From Simiduia aestuariiviva (GTDB taxonomy: Bacteria > Pseudomonadota > Gammaproteobacteria > Pseudomonadales > Cellvibrionaceae): a stretch of DNA of 64,000 nucleotides. The translations under genes and the position numbers were made by a program. The notes beneath the pieces were generated by a model that was given only the letters and a program-made list of their open reading frames with translations, was not told the DNA's origin and did not search any database. The stretch lies in NCBI RefSeq assembly GCF_014192475.1, contig NZ_JACHXZ010000004.1, forward strand, positions 49,250 through 113,249. The letters run 5' to 3'. This document shows positions 1 through 9,702 of the stretch, piece by piece (positions within the stretch are counted from its first letter, which is position 1; every line of letters starts with the position of its first letter).

Positions 1-1516
1 GGATCCAATTTCGAAAACTAGGCAACGCCACCGAGCGCGGCGATAAATTCACAGAAAATTGTTTATCCTCTTGTAACGATCGCTCAGCCAGTAGCGACAA
101 CACACAGCGATCAAGCGCATCGGACAAGGCAAAGCGCTCCACCTGCGGCAAAAAACTGCCCGCATTTTGCAACTGGCCATCAATATCCATGCGCACCAGC
201 ACTTCACTGTGCAGCAGGTTTCGATCGCGATCGAATACGGGTTGAAAATAAAGCTGAAGCAAACTCTCATCGATGATGCCGCGCAATAATTTGCGCCACT
301 CACCAGCGGGCCGAACGCCATCGCTCTGCTGCGTCAGCAGGCACCAATAGTCCTCCGCTTGGTGTTGTGCAGCGCGCAGTGCCGCATCAGCACGACTGAG
401 CAGTTGGCTGTCGAGCGTGACACTGGGTTCATGCACCGCCCCCAAATGAAACGGCAAAGCGCCACTCGGCCAGCTGATCGTATGCAGCTCTTCAATTAAT
501 TGAGCACACAGGGTTTCGGTTTGCAGTCGATCGATGCCGGGCACAAACATGCAAAAGTCGGCGCCGCCACGGCGCGAGACAATAGCGCCGGGCCAGGTCA
601 TCAACAAGGGTTTCAAAGTGTTGGCAATGGTGGCCAACAATCGGTCGCCGGCCTCGCGACCAAGCTGTTCGTTGTACTCCTGCAGGTTTGACAGCTGCCC
701 AAGCAACAGCGCGCCGTCGCCGCCGCCCTGCTCCGATTTTAGAAATGCCTCCAGCCGCGCATCAAAATCCACGCGATTGGACAGCCCGGTCACGGGATCG
801 ACGTGAGACGCGCGATGGAGCGATTCTGTAAGCTCGATTTGCTCGTTAAACATATCGCGAATTTTCGCCACCATGCGATTCATGGCCTGCACCATACTGC
901 GCAATTCACGGGCGCGCGGCTCGCGCTGCTGCTCTGGAAACTCGCGCCGGCAAATCGCCTCCGCCTGCCGCTCCACTTTTTTTAACGGCCGCAACAAGAA
1001 ATGCAGCGAGACGCCCGCCATGCCATAGGCCAGCACCGCGGTAAACGCGAACAACCACAACTGCTCTCGGAATACGCGCCACAGATCCCGATAGGCTAAT
1101 CCCGTATGACCCACCACCTGAATTTTGCCCAAGCGGAACCACCCGTTGATAACCTCGGATTCACCTTTGGGGTTTGGAATTTTTATGAGATCGATAAACC
1201 ACTGCGGCACACTATCCACCTGCACCGGCGTTTCGCGCACCACCACTTGCTCGCCATCGAGATTGGCATAACTGATACGCTGGTAATATCCGCGATCGAA
1301 GATGACATCCACCATTGAACCAATGAGTGCGGCATCTTTTTCCTGAGCGGCTTGAGAGATACTAAAGCCCAGCGCGGTAGCGGTATCTTGCGCGTGCACC
1401 TGCATTTGTTCAAAAAAGTGGGTGCGCGCGTTGTAGACGCTGACGGTCATATTGCCCGCCAATAAAATCACTACGAGCAGGGTAATGGATAACACCAATT
1501 GACGCAGTAAACTCAC
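1..1516 (-). CDS. lapD: LapD-type c-di-GMP receptor, degenerate GGDEF/EAL (partial, C-terminus outside window)
   Basis: Inner-membrane receptor expected to bind c-di-GMP through a dead EAL domain and to control a periplasmic adhesin protease. Reading leftwards from a GTG at 1516, preceded by AAGGAG, the frame stays open to the window edge (505 codons). Visible parts: a first membrane helix (residues about 5-24), a periplasmic domain of LapD/MoxY type, a second helix (about 150-172) followed by a HAMP-like stretch, a GGDEF domain whose signature is GGADF at residues 317-321, and an EAL domain starting LYFQPVFD with EVL in place of EAL near residue 438. Both signatures are degenerate, as in LapD of Pseudomonas, so catalysis is unlikely. 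The gene follows the TPR lipoprotein gene on the same strand by 179 bp. A degenerate dual-domain protein of another subfamily is the alternative. LapG is not visible in the window. Confidence 0.8.
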   Translation of the reverse strand, partial: MSLLRQLVLSITLLVVILLAGNMTVSVYNARTHFFEQMQVHAQDTATALGFSISQAAQEKDAALIGSMVDVIFDRGYYQRISYANLDGEQVVVRETPVQVDSVPQWFIDLIKIPNPKGESEVINGWFRLGKIQVVGHTGLAYRDLWRVFREQLWLFAFTAVLAYGMAGVSLHFLLRPLKKVERQAEAICRREFPEQQREPRARELRSMVQAMNRMVAKIRDMFNEQIELTESLHRASHVDPVTGLSNRVDFDARLEAFLKSEQGGGDGALLLGQLSNLQEYNEQLGREAGDRLLATIANTLKPLLMTWPGAIVSRRGGADFCMFVPGIDRLQTETLCAQLIEELHTISWPSGALPFHLGAVHEPSVTLDSQLLSRADAALRAAQHQAEDYWCLLTQQSDGVRPAGEWRKLLRGIIDESLLQLYFQPVFDRDRNLLHSEVLVRMDIDGQLQNAGSFLPQVERFALSDALDRCVLSLLAERSLQEDKQFSVNLSPRSVALPSFRNWI

Positions 1517-1695
1517 ACGGGCTCCTTATGTATTCGATCGCAACCCCATCCCTAGCAGGCGCCATTGAGAAACAGTACTTCGTTGAGACATCCATCCAGA
1601 GCGCCCAGCAGACGCCAACACATTTCGGCTACCCTAACAGAATAGCAGCCGAGAATACCCCGCCACCGGCTGGAGCGGTAAAAATTCCAGACGGT

Positions 1696-2409
1696 TTACC
1701 CACTTATTACTGCCGCGGGCACCCGAACGATGTGCGGTGTGGCTGACAGGTCCGTGGAGGCGCTAAAAAACACCTCGGGAACCGCGCGCTTTAGCTGGGC
1801 ATAGACCCAGCGCGCTTCGGCGTCGGTGCGGGTGTAGATGACGATCCGCTCGCCACTATTGGCCAACTCCTGCGCCAGATCTTGCAACCTCGCTGCCAGT
1901 GCCGCCCGGCGCTCGGCCAGTGCCTCCGCGTCCAGCGCCATGACGCTGCCCTCGCCCCGGGCCAGCAATCGCTGCTCCTGCTCCACCAGCGACTGGCGCA
2001 GATCGCGCGCCAAGTGATTGGCGGGATTTAACGCTAGTGCGCGATCAAGCAACGCATAGGCACGGCTCATATTGCCTCGACTAAGCGCCGCATTCGCCAA
2101 CCCTACAAAGCGGCGATCGGCGAGCGCCAAACCCCGCTGGGCGCGCACATTGTTTGGGTCCAGCGCCAGCGCGCGCCGATATAAGTTGACCGCACTGTTG
2201 CGCCAGGGGCGACTGAGGTGGTCGTCAGCCAGCGCGCGGTCGGCAACGGCCACATATTCCTGCGCCTGCGCCAAAGGCTCCACGCTCTGCGGTACAAAGG
2301 CCGCCGGTCGAATGCGTTCGACCACTTGACTGCAACCAGCCAGCCAGACAATGGCCACACAAACTAACGCACGGCCCCACACTGTAAACTTCACCAAACC
2401 AAAACCCAT
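1696..2409 (-). CDS. TPR-containing lipoprotein, function unknown
   Basis: A 237-residue protein with a lipoprotein signal: a short hydrophobic stretch ending in the lipobox LAGC at about residues 23-26. The middle (about 45-130) reads as two or three TPR-like helical pairs, with phrases such as RRALALDPNNVRAQRGLAL and LLDRALALNPANHLARDL, followed by a charged helical stretch. The last 45 residues look like a separate small alpha/beta unit (RIVIYTRTDAEARWVYAQL). It is probably anchored in the periplasm and acts as a scaffold or assembly factor. It lies upstream of the LapD-like gene on the same strand, which suggests but does not prove a shared role in surface adhesion. No enzyme motif is visible. 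Confidence 0.75.
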   Translation of the reverse strand: MGFGLVKFTVWGRALVCVAIVWLAGCSQVVERIRPAAFVPQSVEPLAQAQEYVAVADRALADDHLSRPWRNSAVNLYRRALALDPNNVRAQRGLALADRRFVGLANAALSRGNMSRAYALLDRALALNPANHLARDLRQSLVEQEQRLLARGEGSVMALDAEALAERRAALAARLQDLAQELANSGERIVIYTRTDAEARWVYAQLKRAVPEVFFSASTDLSATPHIVRVPAAVISG

Positions 2410-2579
2410 CTAATCTGAACAAACACAAACGTCGAATCGCCGCAGGTGCACGTTTTTATCTACGCGGCAGTGTTACCCTTGGCAGTGGTTCGCAAGCCCA
2501 TTAAGCTGCCCGACCAGCAATGATCAATAACCTATGGCGGCATTGAGATTGTCCGTCATAGATTTTAAGCCTGACAAAC

Positions 2580-4364
2580 ATGAGCCGAGCCCACATGCCG
2601 ACTGCCAAAAACCGCGCCCAGTGTGCCCCAACCGCCACCGTCCTGCCAAGTTTGCGCTACCTAATCCTGCTCGGGCTCATACTCTGCCAGAGCGCGCTGG
2701 CACAGTTTTCGACCGCGAACAATTTAGATCAAAGCCCCGAGTTTTTGCCCGTCGAAGAGGCCTACCAAAGCCTGCCCGAGATGACCCCTAACGGCCTCAA
2801 TATTCAATGGCAAATTAGCCCCGGCTATTACCTCTACCAAGAGCGCTTCAAAATTGCTGTGGAGCTGGGCGGGCAGCGCAAGGATTACAGCCCGAGCTGG
2901 CCAGCGGGCAAACGCAAATATGACGACTACTTCGAGCGCGAACTTGAGGTTTACTATCAGCAGGTCAACATTCAACTGCCCGCCACGGCAACCCCGGAAG
3001 GTCAAGATTTCATCCTGCACCTAGAATCTCAAGGCTGTGCCGATTTAGGGCTCTGCTATCCGCCGCGCAACCAGCGCTTTAGCTTCGACGCCAGCAGCAA
3101 CAGCTTTACCGAATTGCCGCCCCAGCTGCCCGGCCCACAAAACCTCACAGATCTGCCCGTGGCGGATGTGCCAACAACCGATACCAGTTGGCTGCTGGCC
3201 GTTGTATTGGCAATGCTCGGCGGCGCAATCCTCAACTTGATGCCCTGCGTGTTTCCAGTTTTATCGATCAAAGCGCTCAGCCTCGCCAATAGCGGTGAAG
3301 ATGCGAGCCACCGGCGCCAGCACGGCTGGGCCTACACCGCCGGCGTGGTGCTCTCTTTTGTGGCAATCGCCGCTGCATTGCTGCTCGTGCGCGCGGGCGG
3401 CGAAGCCGTTGGCTGGGGCTTTCAGTTGCAATCACCGGCGTTAGTACTGGGCTTGGTGTACCTGTTTTTTATCTTGGGCATGGCGCTTCTGGGCGTGCTG
3501 GAGTTGGGCAGCGGGCTCTCTAATGTCGGCGGCAAGCTCGCTGCTAAAGGCGGCCTCAAAGGCTCGTTTTTTACAGGAATGCTCGCCACCCTGGTCGCCA
3601 GTCCCTGCACGGCACCTTTTATGGGCACTGCGCTGGGTTATGCGATGACTCAACCGGCCCTGGCCAGCCTGTCGGTGTTTGCCGCGCTCGGTCTGGGCAT
3701 GGCATTGCCCTTCTTAGCGCTGACCTACGTGCCCAATTTGCACCGGTGGCTGCCCAAGCCCGGCGCCTGGATGGAAACTTTCAAAGAGCTGCTGGCCTTT
3801 CCGCTCTTGCTTACCGCCATATGGCTGCTGTGGGTTTTGGGCAGACAAACCGGCGCCGATCACCTCGCCCTCGCCCTGTGCGGACTGCTCAGTCTGGGCT
3901 TTAGCCTGTGGCTTTGGCGCAAGCGCGGAACCGTCAACCGACTGATCGCGCTGGCCGCGGTGGCGCTCGCTATCTACTTGCCCGCCAACGTGCAGGAACA
4001 GCAGGACGATGGCTGGCAGCCCTATCAAGCCAGCAGTTGGCAGTCGGTGCGTGCGCAAGGCCGCCCCGTTTTTGTCAATGTCACGGCCGACTGGTGCCTC
4101 ACTTGCCTTGCCAACGAAAAGTTGGTGTTTAGCCAGCGGGAGGTACAAATAGAGATAGCCGACGCCGATTTACAGCTAATCAAGGCGGATTGGACCCGAT
4201 ACAACCCCGAAATCACCCAATTGCTAGCGCAATATCAGCGCAACGGCGTGCCGCTCTACCTCATGTTTCCCGCCAACCCCGAGGCCGACCCCGAAGTTTT
4301 GCCGCAAATTCTTACCCCCGACAGCTTTACGGACGCCTTGGAACGAGCGCTATCCGCACAATAG
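2580..4364 (+). CDS. dsbD: Thiol:disulfide interchange protein DsbD
   Basis: Transfers electrons from cytoplasmic thioredoxin across the inner membrane to periplasmic DsbC, DsbG and CcmG. The three classical parts are present: a signal peptide ending around SALAQF, a periplasmic alpha domain with the cysteine pair Cys153/Cys159 (GCADLGLCYPP), an eight-helix membrane beta domain with the redox cysteines in LMPCVFPVLS and ASPCTAPFMG, and a C-terminal thioredoxin-like gamma domain with WCLTC (Cys506/Cys509). At 594 residues it has the usual length. The first ATG at 2580 has no strong ribosome-binding site, and an ATG 15 bp further in is possible. The gene stands alone and is followed by a strong hairpin. 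Confidence 0.95.
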   Translation: MSRAHMPTAKNRAQCAPTATVLPSLRYLILLGLILCQSALAQFSTANNLDQSPEFLPVEEAYQSLPEMTPNGLNIQWQISPGYYLYQERFKIAVELGGQRKDYSPSWPAGKRKYDDYFERELEVYYQQVNIQLPATATPEGQDFILHLESQGCADLGLCYPPRNQRFSFDASSNSFTELPPQLPGPQNLTDLPVADVPTTDTSWLLAVVLAMLGGAILNLMPCVFPVLSIKALSLANSGEDASHRRQHGWAYTAGVVLSFVAIAAALLLVRAGGEAVGWGFQLQSPALVLGLVYLFFILGMALLGVLELGSGLSNVGGKLAAKGGLKGSFFTGMLATLVASPCTAPFMGTALGYAMTQPALASLSVFAALGLGMALPFLALTYVPNLHRWLPKPGAWMETFKELLAFPLLLTAIWLLWVLGRQTGADHLALALCGLLSLGFSLWLWRKRGTVNRLIALAAVALAIYLPANVQEQQDDGWQPYQASSWQSVRAQGRPVFVNVTADWCLTCLANEKLVFSQREVQIEIADADLQLIKADWTRYNPEITQLLAQYQRNGVPLYLMFPANPEADPEVLPQILTPDSFTDALERALSAQ

Positions 4365-4376
4365 CTGCACGTTAAG

Positions 4377-4408
4377 CGAAAATGGCGACCCAATGGTCGC
4401 CATTTTCG
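4377..4408 (+). terminator. Hairpin terminator after dsbD
   Basis: A perfect 14-bp inverted repeat with a four-base CAAT loop starts 12 bp after the dsbD stop. The descending arm carries TTTT within the stem rather than a free T-run, so its strength as an intrinsic terminator is uncertain. Confidence 0.6.
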
Positions 4409-4702
4409 AGACTTTGTTCAAAAAAGCCCTCTTCTCCCCCTAAACTGCCCATTATGGGGCGGCATTTGACGCTAACGTGTTACAACGCAGCACTCCAATG
4501 CCAGTTAAAACAAGCGTTTTGATGCTATCTTCTTCGAACAGGTCGCTATAGTGCCAGAAAGTATCATTTTGCCTCTGTTATCGTGGACATGGAGTCACAA
4601 TTGGGGCAAACTCCCGCTCTACTCGAAGTCAGCTTCCCTCTTTTCTGGATGTTTGACGACGTTCCACCACTGTTCGCAGCTTGATGAGGTGAAAACCCCA
4701 CA
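4409..4702. other. Intergenic region upstream of aroQ
   Basis: About 290 bp with no convincing gene. Short open frames here have no codon bias or homology that I recognise. It must contain the promoter of the aroQ-accB-accC unit, but no clear -35/-10 pair stands out. Confidence 0.5.
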
Positions 4703-5143
4703 ATGGCAACCATTTTGGTGTTACACGGCCCCAACCTTAATCTGCTCGGTACGCGCGAGCCCGAGGTGTATGGCGCCACCACGCTGACTGACATCAACCA
4801 GCGGCTAACTGAGCGCTGCCTGTCTAGCGGCCACCACCTGCAGGCCCTGCAAAGCAATGCGGAATACGAACTGATCGAGCGCATTCACGACGCCAAGCGC
4901 GAACAGGTGGATTTTATAATTTTTAATCCCGCCGCCTTTACCCACACCAGCATTGCGTTGCGCGATGCGTTATTGGCGGTCGGCATACCTTTCATCGAAG
5001 TGCACATTTCCAACGTGCATCAACGTGAATCTTTTCGACACCACTCCTATTTCTCTGATGTAGCAGTGGGCGTTATCTGTGGGCTGGGAGCCCAAGGTTA
5101 CGAGCTGGCACTGGAAGCCGCCCTGAATCAATTAGCTAAATAG
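4703..5143 (+). CDS. aroQ: Type II 3-dehydroquinate dehydratase
   Basis: Catalyses the third step of the shikimate pathway, 3-dehydroquinate to 3-dehydroshikimate, in the cytoplasm. The 146-residue length fits type II enzymes. Signatures are [18 protein letters not shown] with the catalytic Tyr23, [17 protein letters not shown], and [17 protein letters not shown] carrying the active-site histidine and the substrate-binding arginine. It heads a run with accB and accC. The aroQ-accB-accC order is widely conserved in gammaproteobacteria, so joint transcription is likely. Confidence 0.97.
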   Translation: MATILVLHGPNLNLLGTREPEVYGATTLTDINQRLTERCLSSGHHLQALQSNAEYELIERIHDAKREQVDFIIFNPAAFTHTSIALRDALLAVGIPFIEVHISNVHQRESFRHHSYFSDVAVGVICGLGAQGYELALEAALNQLAK

Positions 5144-5198
5144 CTTTAAACCTTAACAAGACTAAGAGCCGCAAGGCCCAACACAAAGTGAGAGTGTG

Positions 5199-5657
5199 AT
5201 GGATATTCGCAAAATTAAAAAATTGATTGAGCTGCTGGAAGAATCCGACATCGGCGAAATCGAAATTAAAGAGGGTGAAGAATCTGTGCGCATCAGCCGT
5301 GGCAGCAGCCACCAGCCAATGATGCCCATGCAGTACAGCATGCAAGCACCAGCTGCCGCACCGGCCGTAGCCCCCGCTCCCGCAGCACCCGTTGCCGACG
5401 CCCCCAAGGCCGAAGTCTCCAATGGTCATGCGGTGAAATCGCCCATGGTTGGCACCTTCTATCGCAGCCCAAGCCCAAGCTCAGACCCCTTCATTGAAGT
5501 GGGTAAACACGTAAAACCCGGCGATGTCATTTGCATCATCGAAGCCATGAAAATGATGAACCAGATCGAAGCCGACAAAGCCGGCATCATCGAAGCCATT
5601 TTGGTTGAAGACGGCGAGCCCGTTGAATTTGATCAACCACTAGTCACCATCGTTTAA
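5199..5657 (+). CDS. accB: Biotin carboxyl carrier protein of acetyl-CoA carboxylase
   Basis: Carries the biotin that shuttles CO2 from biotin carboxylase to the carboxyltransferase in the first committed step of fatty acid synthesis. It has 152 residues. The N-terminus [16 protein letters not shown] matches the family and fixes the start at the ATG 5199, not the GTG just before it. A central Ala/Pro-rich linker (about residues 45-75) joins to the C-terminal biotinyl domain, where [10 protein letters not shown] contains the biotinylated lysine. It lies 55 bp after aroQ and 44 bp before accC. Confidence 0.97.
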   Translation: MDIRKIKKLIELLEESDIGEIEIKEGEESVRISRGSSHQPMMPMQYSMQAPAAAPAVAPAPAAPVADAPKAEVSNGHAVKSPMVGTFYRSPSPSSDPFIEVGKHVKPGDVICIIEAMKMMNQIEADKAGIIEAILVEDGEPVEFDQPLVTIV

Positions 5658-5701
5658 ACGGCCATCCGGCATACACACGACTGACTAGCAGGAGTTGGTT
5701 C

Positions 5702-7048
5702 ATGTTTGAAAAAATTCTGATCGCAAACCGTGGCGAAATTGCGCTGCGGGTATTGCGCGCTTGCAAAGAGTTGGGCATTAAAACCGTGGCGGTTCACTCG
5801 CAGGTAGACCGCGATTTGAAACACGTGCGCCTTGCCGACGAGACCGTTTGCATTGGCCCCAACCCATCACCTAAAAGCTACTTGAACATACCGGCGATCA
5901 TTTCCGCTATGGAAATTACCGACTCGGTAGCGGTGCATCCAGGCTACGGCTTTTTAGCTGAAAATGCCGACTTTGCCGAACAAGTACAAAAGAGTGGCTT
6001 TGTGTTCATCGGCCCCGATCCCGACGTGATTCGCCTGATGGGCGACAAGGTATCCGCCATCGCCGCCATGAAGCGAGCCGGCGTACCCACAGTGCCCGGT
6101 TCCGACGGCCCACTACCCGATGATCGCGAAGCCTGTTTGGCCACAGCCAAACGCATCGGCTATCCCGTCATTATCAAAGCCGCCGCCGGTGGTGGTGGCC
6201 GCGGTATGCGCGTGGTGCACACGGAAGCCGCGCTGGTAAATTCCATTCAGGTGACCAAGTCCGAGGCCAAAGGTGCCTTTGGTGACGACACCGTCTATAT
6301 GGAAAAATTTCTGACCAACCCGCGCCACGTAGAAATTCAGGTGATGTCGGACGGTCAGGGCAACGCCATCCACTTGGGTGATCGCGACTGCTCGCTGCAG
6401 CGCCGCCACCAAAAAGTGCTGGAAGAAGCCCCCGCGCCCGGCATTCCAGACGATGTGCGCGCCGCCGTGCAGGCGTCATGCGTAAAAGCCTGTGTTGACA
6501 TCGGCTACCGCGGTGCTGGCACCTTTGAGTTCCTGTACGAGGACGGCCATTTCTACTTTATCGAAATGAACACCCGCATTCAGGTGGAGCACCCCGTCAC
6601 CGAAATGGTCACCGGCGTAGATTTGATCAAAGAGCAAATCAGCGTGTGCGCGGGCAATAAGCTGTCGCTCAGGCAGGAAGACATCGTCATTAAGGGCCAC
6701 TCCTTTGAGTGCCGCGTGAACGCGGAAGACCCCAAGACGTTTATGCCTTGCCCCGGCAAGGTCAACACCTTTCACTGCCCCGGCGGTCTGGGTGTGCGCG
6801 TCGACTCGCACATCTATGGCGGCTACACAGTGCCCCCCAACTACGACTCCATGATCGCCAAGATCATCACCTACGGCGACACCCGCGAAATTGCCTTAAA
6901 CCGCATGCGCAACGCCCTGGATGAAGTGGTTATTGACGGCATTCGCACCAATATCCCGCTGCAAAAGGATTTAGTGCGCGATGAAGCCTTCCGCAAAGGC
7001 TGCGTCAATATTCACTACCTGGAGAAGAAGCTGGGCGAGAGCCACTAA
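5702..7048 (+). CDS. accC: Acetyl-CoA carboxylase, biotin carboxylase subunit
   Basis: ATP-dependent carboxylation of AccB-bound biotin. The 448 residues show the N-terminal fold ([20 protein letters not shown]), the ATP-grasp core with the glycine-rich loop [13 protein letters not shown] and the metal-binding [16 protein letters not shown], and the C-terminal biotin carboxylase domain. A ribosome-binding site (AGGAG) lies just upstream of the ATG. In many relatives prmA follows accC. Here a terminator and an unrelated peptidase gene follow instead. Confidence 0.98.
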   Translation: MFEKILIANRGEIALRVLRACKELGIKTVAVHSQVDRDLKHVRLADETVCIGPNPSPKSYLNIPAIISAMEITDSVAVHPGYGFLAENADFAEQVQKSGFVFIGPDPDVIRLMGDKVSAIAAMKRAGVPTVPGSDGPLPDDREACLATAKRIGYPVIIKAAAGGGGRGMRVVHTEAALVNSIQVTKSEAKGAFGDDTVYMEKFLTNPRHVEIQVMSDGQGNAIHLGDRDCSLQRRHQKVLEEAPAPGIPDDVRAAVQASCVKACVDIGYRGAGTFEFLYEDGHFYFIEMNTRIQVEHPVTEMVTGVDLIKEQISVCAGNKLSLRQEDIVIKGHSFECRVNAEDPKTFMPCPGKVNTFHCPGGLGVRVDSHIYGGYTVPPNYDSMIAKIITYGDTREIALNRMRNALDEVVIDGIRTNIPLQKDLVRDEAFRKGCVNIHYLEKKLGESH

Positions 7049-7071
7049 CACAGCGCCGCAAGCAAAACGTC

Positions 7072-7100
7072 AAAAGCCCCGATCTTCGGGGCTTTTTTTT
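7072..7100 (+). terminator. Intrinsic terminator of aroQ-accB-accC
   Basis: An 11-bp stem including AAGCCCCGA/TCGGGGCTT with a three-base loop and a run of eight T, 23 bp after the accC stop. This is a textbook rho-independent terminator. Confidence 0.9.
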
Positions 7101-7190
7101 GACCGCGCAACGCAGGACTACTGCGGTGGAATTGCGGCCCAGCTTCGTCTAATAACCGAGACATTCACCATCAGCCGACATAACAGCGAG

Positions 7191-9056
7191 ATGCCCATGA
7201 TCCGATTACTTAGCACAGGCCTGCTCGGCCTGTTCGCCCTGCTAGCACAGGTGGCAAGCGCTACCACGTTAGACCCAGCTCAGGACTACCACAGCCTGTC
7301 CAACCCCCACCAAGTATTGACCACCCACTTGAATCTGGACCTCGCGGTCGACTTTAAAAAGCGCGAATTGGCGGGCCACGTGATTTTCGATATCACCCGC
7401 AAAGATTCAGAGGCTAAGGAGCTTGTGCTGGACACGCGCGACCTTACCATCATTGCCGCTAGCGCCCGCATCGATGGCAAGTGGCAAAAAACCGGTTTCA
7501 AATTGGGTAAGGTCGACCCCGCGATGGGCCAAGCGCTGCGCATCGCACTGCCCAAGTCCGCCGATCAAATTAAGGTGCAATACCGCACCAGCCCGCAAGC
7601 ATCGGGCCTGCAGTGGCTAACGCCCGCGCAAACCGCCGGCAAGCAACACCCTTTCTTATTTACGCAAGCTCAAGCTATTCACGCGCGCAGCTTTATTCCG
7701 CTGCAGGACACGCCGCAAGTGCGCACCACTTATGTAGCTACCCTGCGCACGCCCAAGGCCCTGCGCGCGGTTATGAGCGCCGAGAACACACCCAACGCAC
7801 CTAAGACAGGCGTGTACACCTTTAAAATGCCACAGGCGATACCCTCCTACCTCATCGCCCTAGCCGTCGGTGACCTGGACTTCAAAGCCATGGGCGAGCG
7901 CACCGGTATCTACGCCGAGCCCTCCATGGTGGACAGCGCCGTGGCGGAATTTGAAGATACCGAAGCCATGCTAGAGGCCACCGAAAAAGCCTACGGTCCC
8001 TACAGCTGGGGTCGCTACGACCTCCTGATTTTGCCGCCGAGCTTTCCCTTTGGCGGCATGGAAAACCCACGCTTAAGCTTCATTACGCCCACGGTTATCG
8101 CCGGCGACAAGAGCCTGGTGTCACTCATCGCCCACGAACTGGCGCACTCCTGGTCAGGCAACACGGTCACCAACGCCACTTGGCGCGACCTGTGGCTCAA
8201 CGAGGGCCACACCACCTACCTGACCTACCGCATCATGGAGATCATCTATGGCACGGATCGCTTTAACATGGAGAGCGTGCTCGGATATCAGGATTTGCAG
8301 AGCGATTTAGCCGACTTGCCCCTGCCCTATCAGCAGCTGGCCATCGATTTGCGCGGCAAGGACCCAGACGATGCGTTTTCCGACGTGCCCTATGAAAAGG
8401 GCGCACTGTTGCTGAAAGAATTGGAAGCGCGCGTGGGCCGGCCCGCCTTTGATGCCTATCTCAAGCAATACATTGCCGATTTCGCCTTCCAAAGTTTGAC
8501 CTCCGAAGAGTGGCTCGCCTACGTCCAGAAGCACTTGGTAGACAAATACCCAGAGCAGGTTTCCATGGCGCGCTTGAAACAGTGGATTTACCAGCCCGGC
8601 ATTCCCGAGGGTGCACCTAAGCCAGAATCGGACGCCTTTACCAAAGTGGATCAGGACCGTGCCGCTTGGCTCGCAGGCGAGCGTCGCGCCAGTCAAATCG
8701 ATGTCGCCCAATGGACGGTGCACCAGTGGCTCTACTTCCTAAACAACATGCCCTCCGCACTCAAAGCTGCGCAACTGGCTGAGTTGGACAAGCAATTCAA
8801 ACTCACCGCCAGCCGCAACAATGAAATCGCCCACAGCTGGTTGCTCATTGCCATTCGCAATCAGTATCAACCGGCCTACGAACGCCTCGAGGACTACCTG
8901 GTACATATCGGACGCCGCAAGCTCATCACGCCGCTCTACAAAGCGCTGATGGACAGCCCCACCGGCGCCAAGTTTGCCAAACGCGTGTACGCCAAAGCCC
9001 GCCCCGGCTACCACCCGCTGGCGCAGGGCACCATGGACGCCATCGTCAACCCCTAA
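7191..9056 (+). CDS. Secreted M1 zinc aminopeptidase, leukotriene-A4-hydrolase type
   Basis: Removes N-terminal residues from peptides, probably in the periplasm or outside the cell. It has 621 residues, with a signal peptide ending around VASATTLDP. The substrate-binding FGGMEN starts at about residue 288, and zinc ligands are His315 and His319 in HELAHSW plus Glu338 in LWLNEG. The C-terminal alpha-helical domain is of the leukotriene A4 hydrolase kind, with tandem helical repeats, rather than the long PepN type. The open frame extends upstream through the accC terminator, so the start is set at the ATG 7191, where the signal peptide begins. A second ATG lies two codons later. Confidence 0.93.
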   Translation: MPMIRLLSTGLLGLFALLAQVASATTLDPAQDYHSLSNPHQVLTTHLNLDLAVDFKKRELAGHVIFDITRKDSEAKELVLDTRDLTIIAASARIDGKWQKTGFKLGKVDPAMGQALRIALPKSADQIKVQYRTSPQASGLQWLTPAQTAGKQHPFLFTQAQAIHARSFIPLQDTPQVRTTYVATLRTPKALRAVMSAENTPNAPKTGVYTFKMPQAIPSYLIALAVGDLDFKAMGERTGIYAEPSMVDSAVAEFEDTEAMLEATEKAYGPYSWGRYDLLILPPSFPFGGMENPRLSFITPTVIAGDKSLVSLIAHELAHSWSGNTVTNATWRDLWLNEGHTTYLTYRIMEIIYGTDRFNMESVLGYQDLQSDLADLPLPYQQLAIDLRGKDPDDAFSDVPYEKGALLLKELEARVGRPAFDAYLKQYIADFAFQSLTSEEWLAYVQKHLVDKYPEQVSMARLKQWIYQPGIPEGAPKPESDAFTKVDQDRAAWLAGERRASQIDVAQWTVHQWLYFLNNMPSALKAAQLAELDKQFKLTASRNNEIAHSWLLIAIRNQYQPAYERLEDYLVHIGRRKLITPLYKALMDSPTGAKFAKRVYAKARPGYHPLAQGTMDAIVNP

Positions 9057-9067
9057 GCCAACAACGC

Positions 9068-9095
9068 AAAAAGCCCGCATGTGCGGGCTTTTTTT
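9068..9095 (+). terminator. Intrinsic terminator after M1 peptidase gene
   Basis: Stem AAAAAGCCCGCA/TGCGGGCTTTTT followed by T residues, 11 bp after the stop codon. Confidence 0.9.
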
Positions 9096-9120
9096 GGGGT
9101 GCCTAAAAATTTTAGACATA

Positions 9121-9150
9121 AAAAAAGCAGGCTAAAAAGCCTGCTTTTTT
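9121..9150 (-). terminator. Intrinsic terminator of the cold-shock gene (can act both ways)
   Basis: A symmetric hairpin of 13 bp, AGCAGGCT/AGCCTGCT flanked by A-run and T-run, with an AAAA loop. It ends the leftward cold-shock gene and could also back up the terminator of the rightward peptidase gene. Confidence 0.88.
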
Positions 9151-9165
9151 CTCAATCGCAGATAC

Positions 9166-9375
9166 TTAGATCGCGACGATGTTCTCAGCCTGTGGGCCTT
9201 TCTGGCCTTGGGTCACAGTGAACTGAACAGCTTGGCCTTCGGCCAAGGTTTTGAAACCTGAACCAGAGATAGCGCTGAAGTGTGCGAAAACGTCTGGGCC
9301 AGACTGCTGCTCAATGAAGCCGAAGCCTTTTGATTCGTTAAACCATTTTACGGTGCCGGTTACGGTATTAGACAT
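9166..9375 (-). CDS. Cold-shock domain protein (CspA family)
   Basis: A 69-residue single-domain RNA chaperone that melts mRNA structure. It has the RNP1 motif KGFGFIEQ and the RNP2-like motif DVFAHFSAI, and starts with [12 protein letters not shown] as the whole family does. The frame is open upstream, but family alignment and the leader structure place the start at the ATG 9375. About 150 bp of untranslated leader separate it from a strong promoter at 9530-9558. This arrangement is typical of csp genes whose mRNA leader controls stability and translation. Which csp paralogue it is cannot be decided. Confidence 0.95.
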   Translation of the reverse strand: MSNTVTGTVKWFNESKGFGFIEQQSGPDVFAHFSAISGSGFKTLAEGQAVQFTVTQGQKGPQAENIVAI

Positions 9376-9529
9376 ACGGAATAATCCTGTAGGTATTGTA
9401 TAAATGTGCCTGCTAGAGGCGGTAATAGCTGAAAATAAAGTCTGGAATCTAGCAACTACAGGACGAAAATCTGCCGTGCGGCATCGAAATGAAGTGTACA
9501 AACAAGAGGCTTACTTTTTGCTACCGGTG

Positions 9530-9558
9530 AAAGTATAGATAAGTCTCCACGGTGTCAA
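9530..9558 (-). promoter_or_regulatory. Promoter of the cold-shock gene
   Basis: On the minus strand a perfect -35 TTGACA (9558-9553) is followed either by TATACT at 9537-9532 (15-bp spacer) or by TACTTT at 9535-9530 (17-bp spacer). Transcription would start near 9525, giving a leader of about 150 nt before the cold-shock ATG. Confidence 0.65.
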
Positions 9559-9702
9559 CGTTTTTTATCACTATCGCAGAAATTCAACGCTTGGCCTCAG
9601 GCCTTTAGACAGGCTCTAGGTCCTTGATTTATAGTCGAAAATTTAGCGGGCCCCAAGAGCCGCCAAAATACGGACATTTCGAACTGCACACCAGGAGCAA
9701 CT

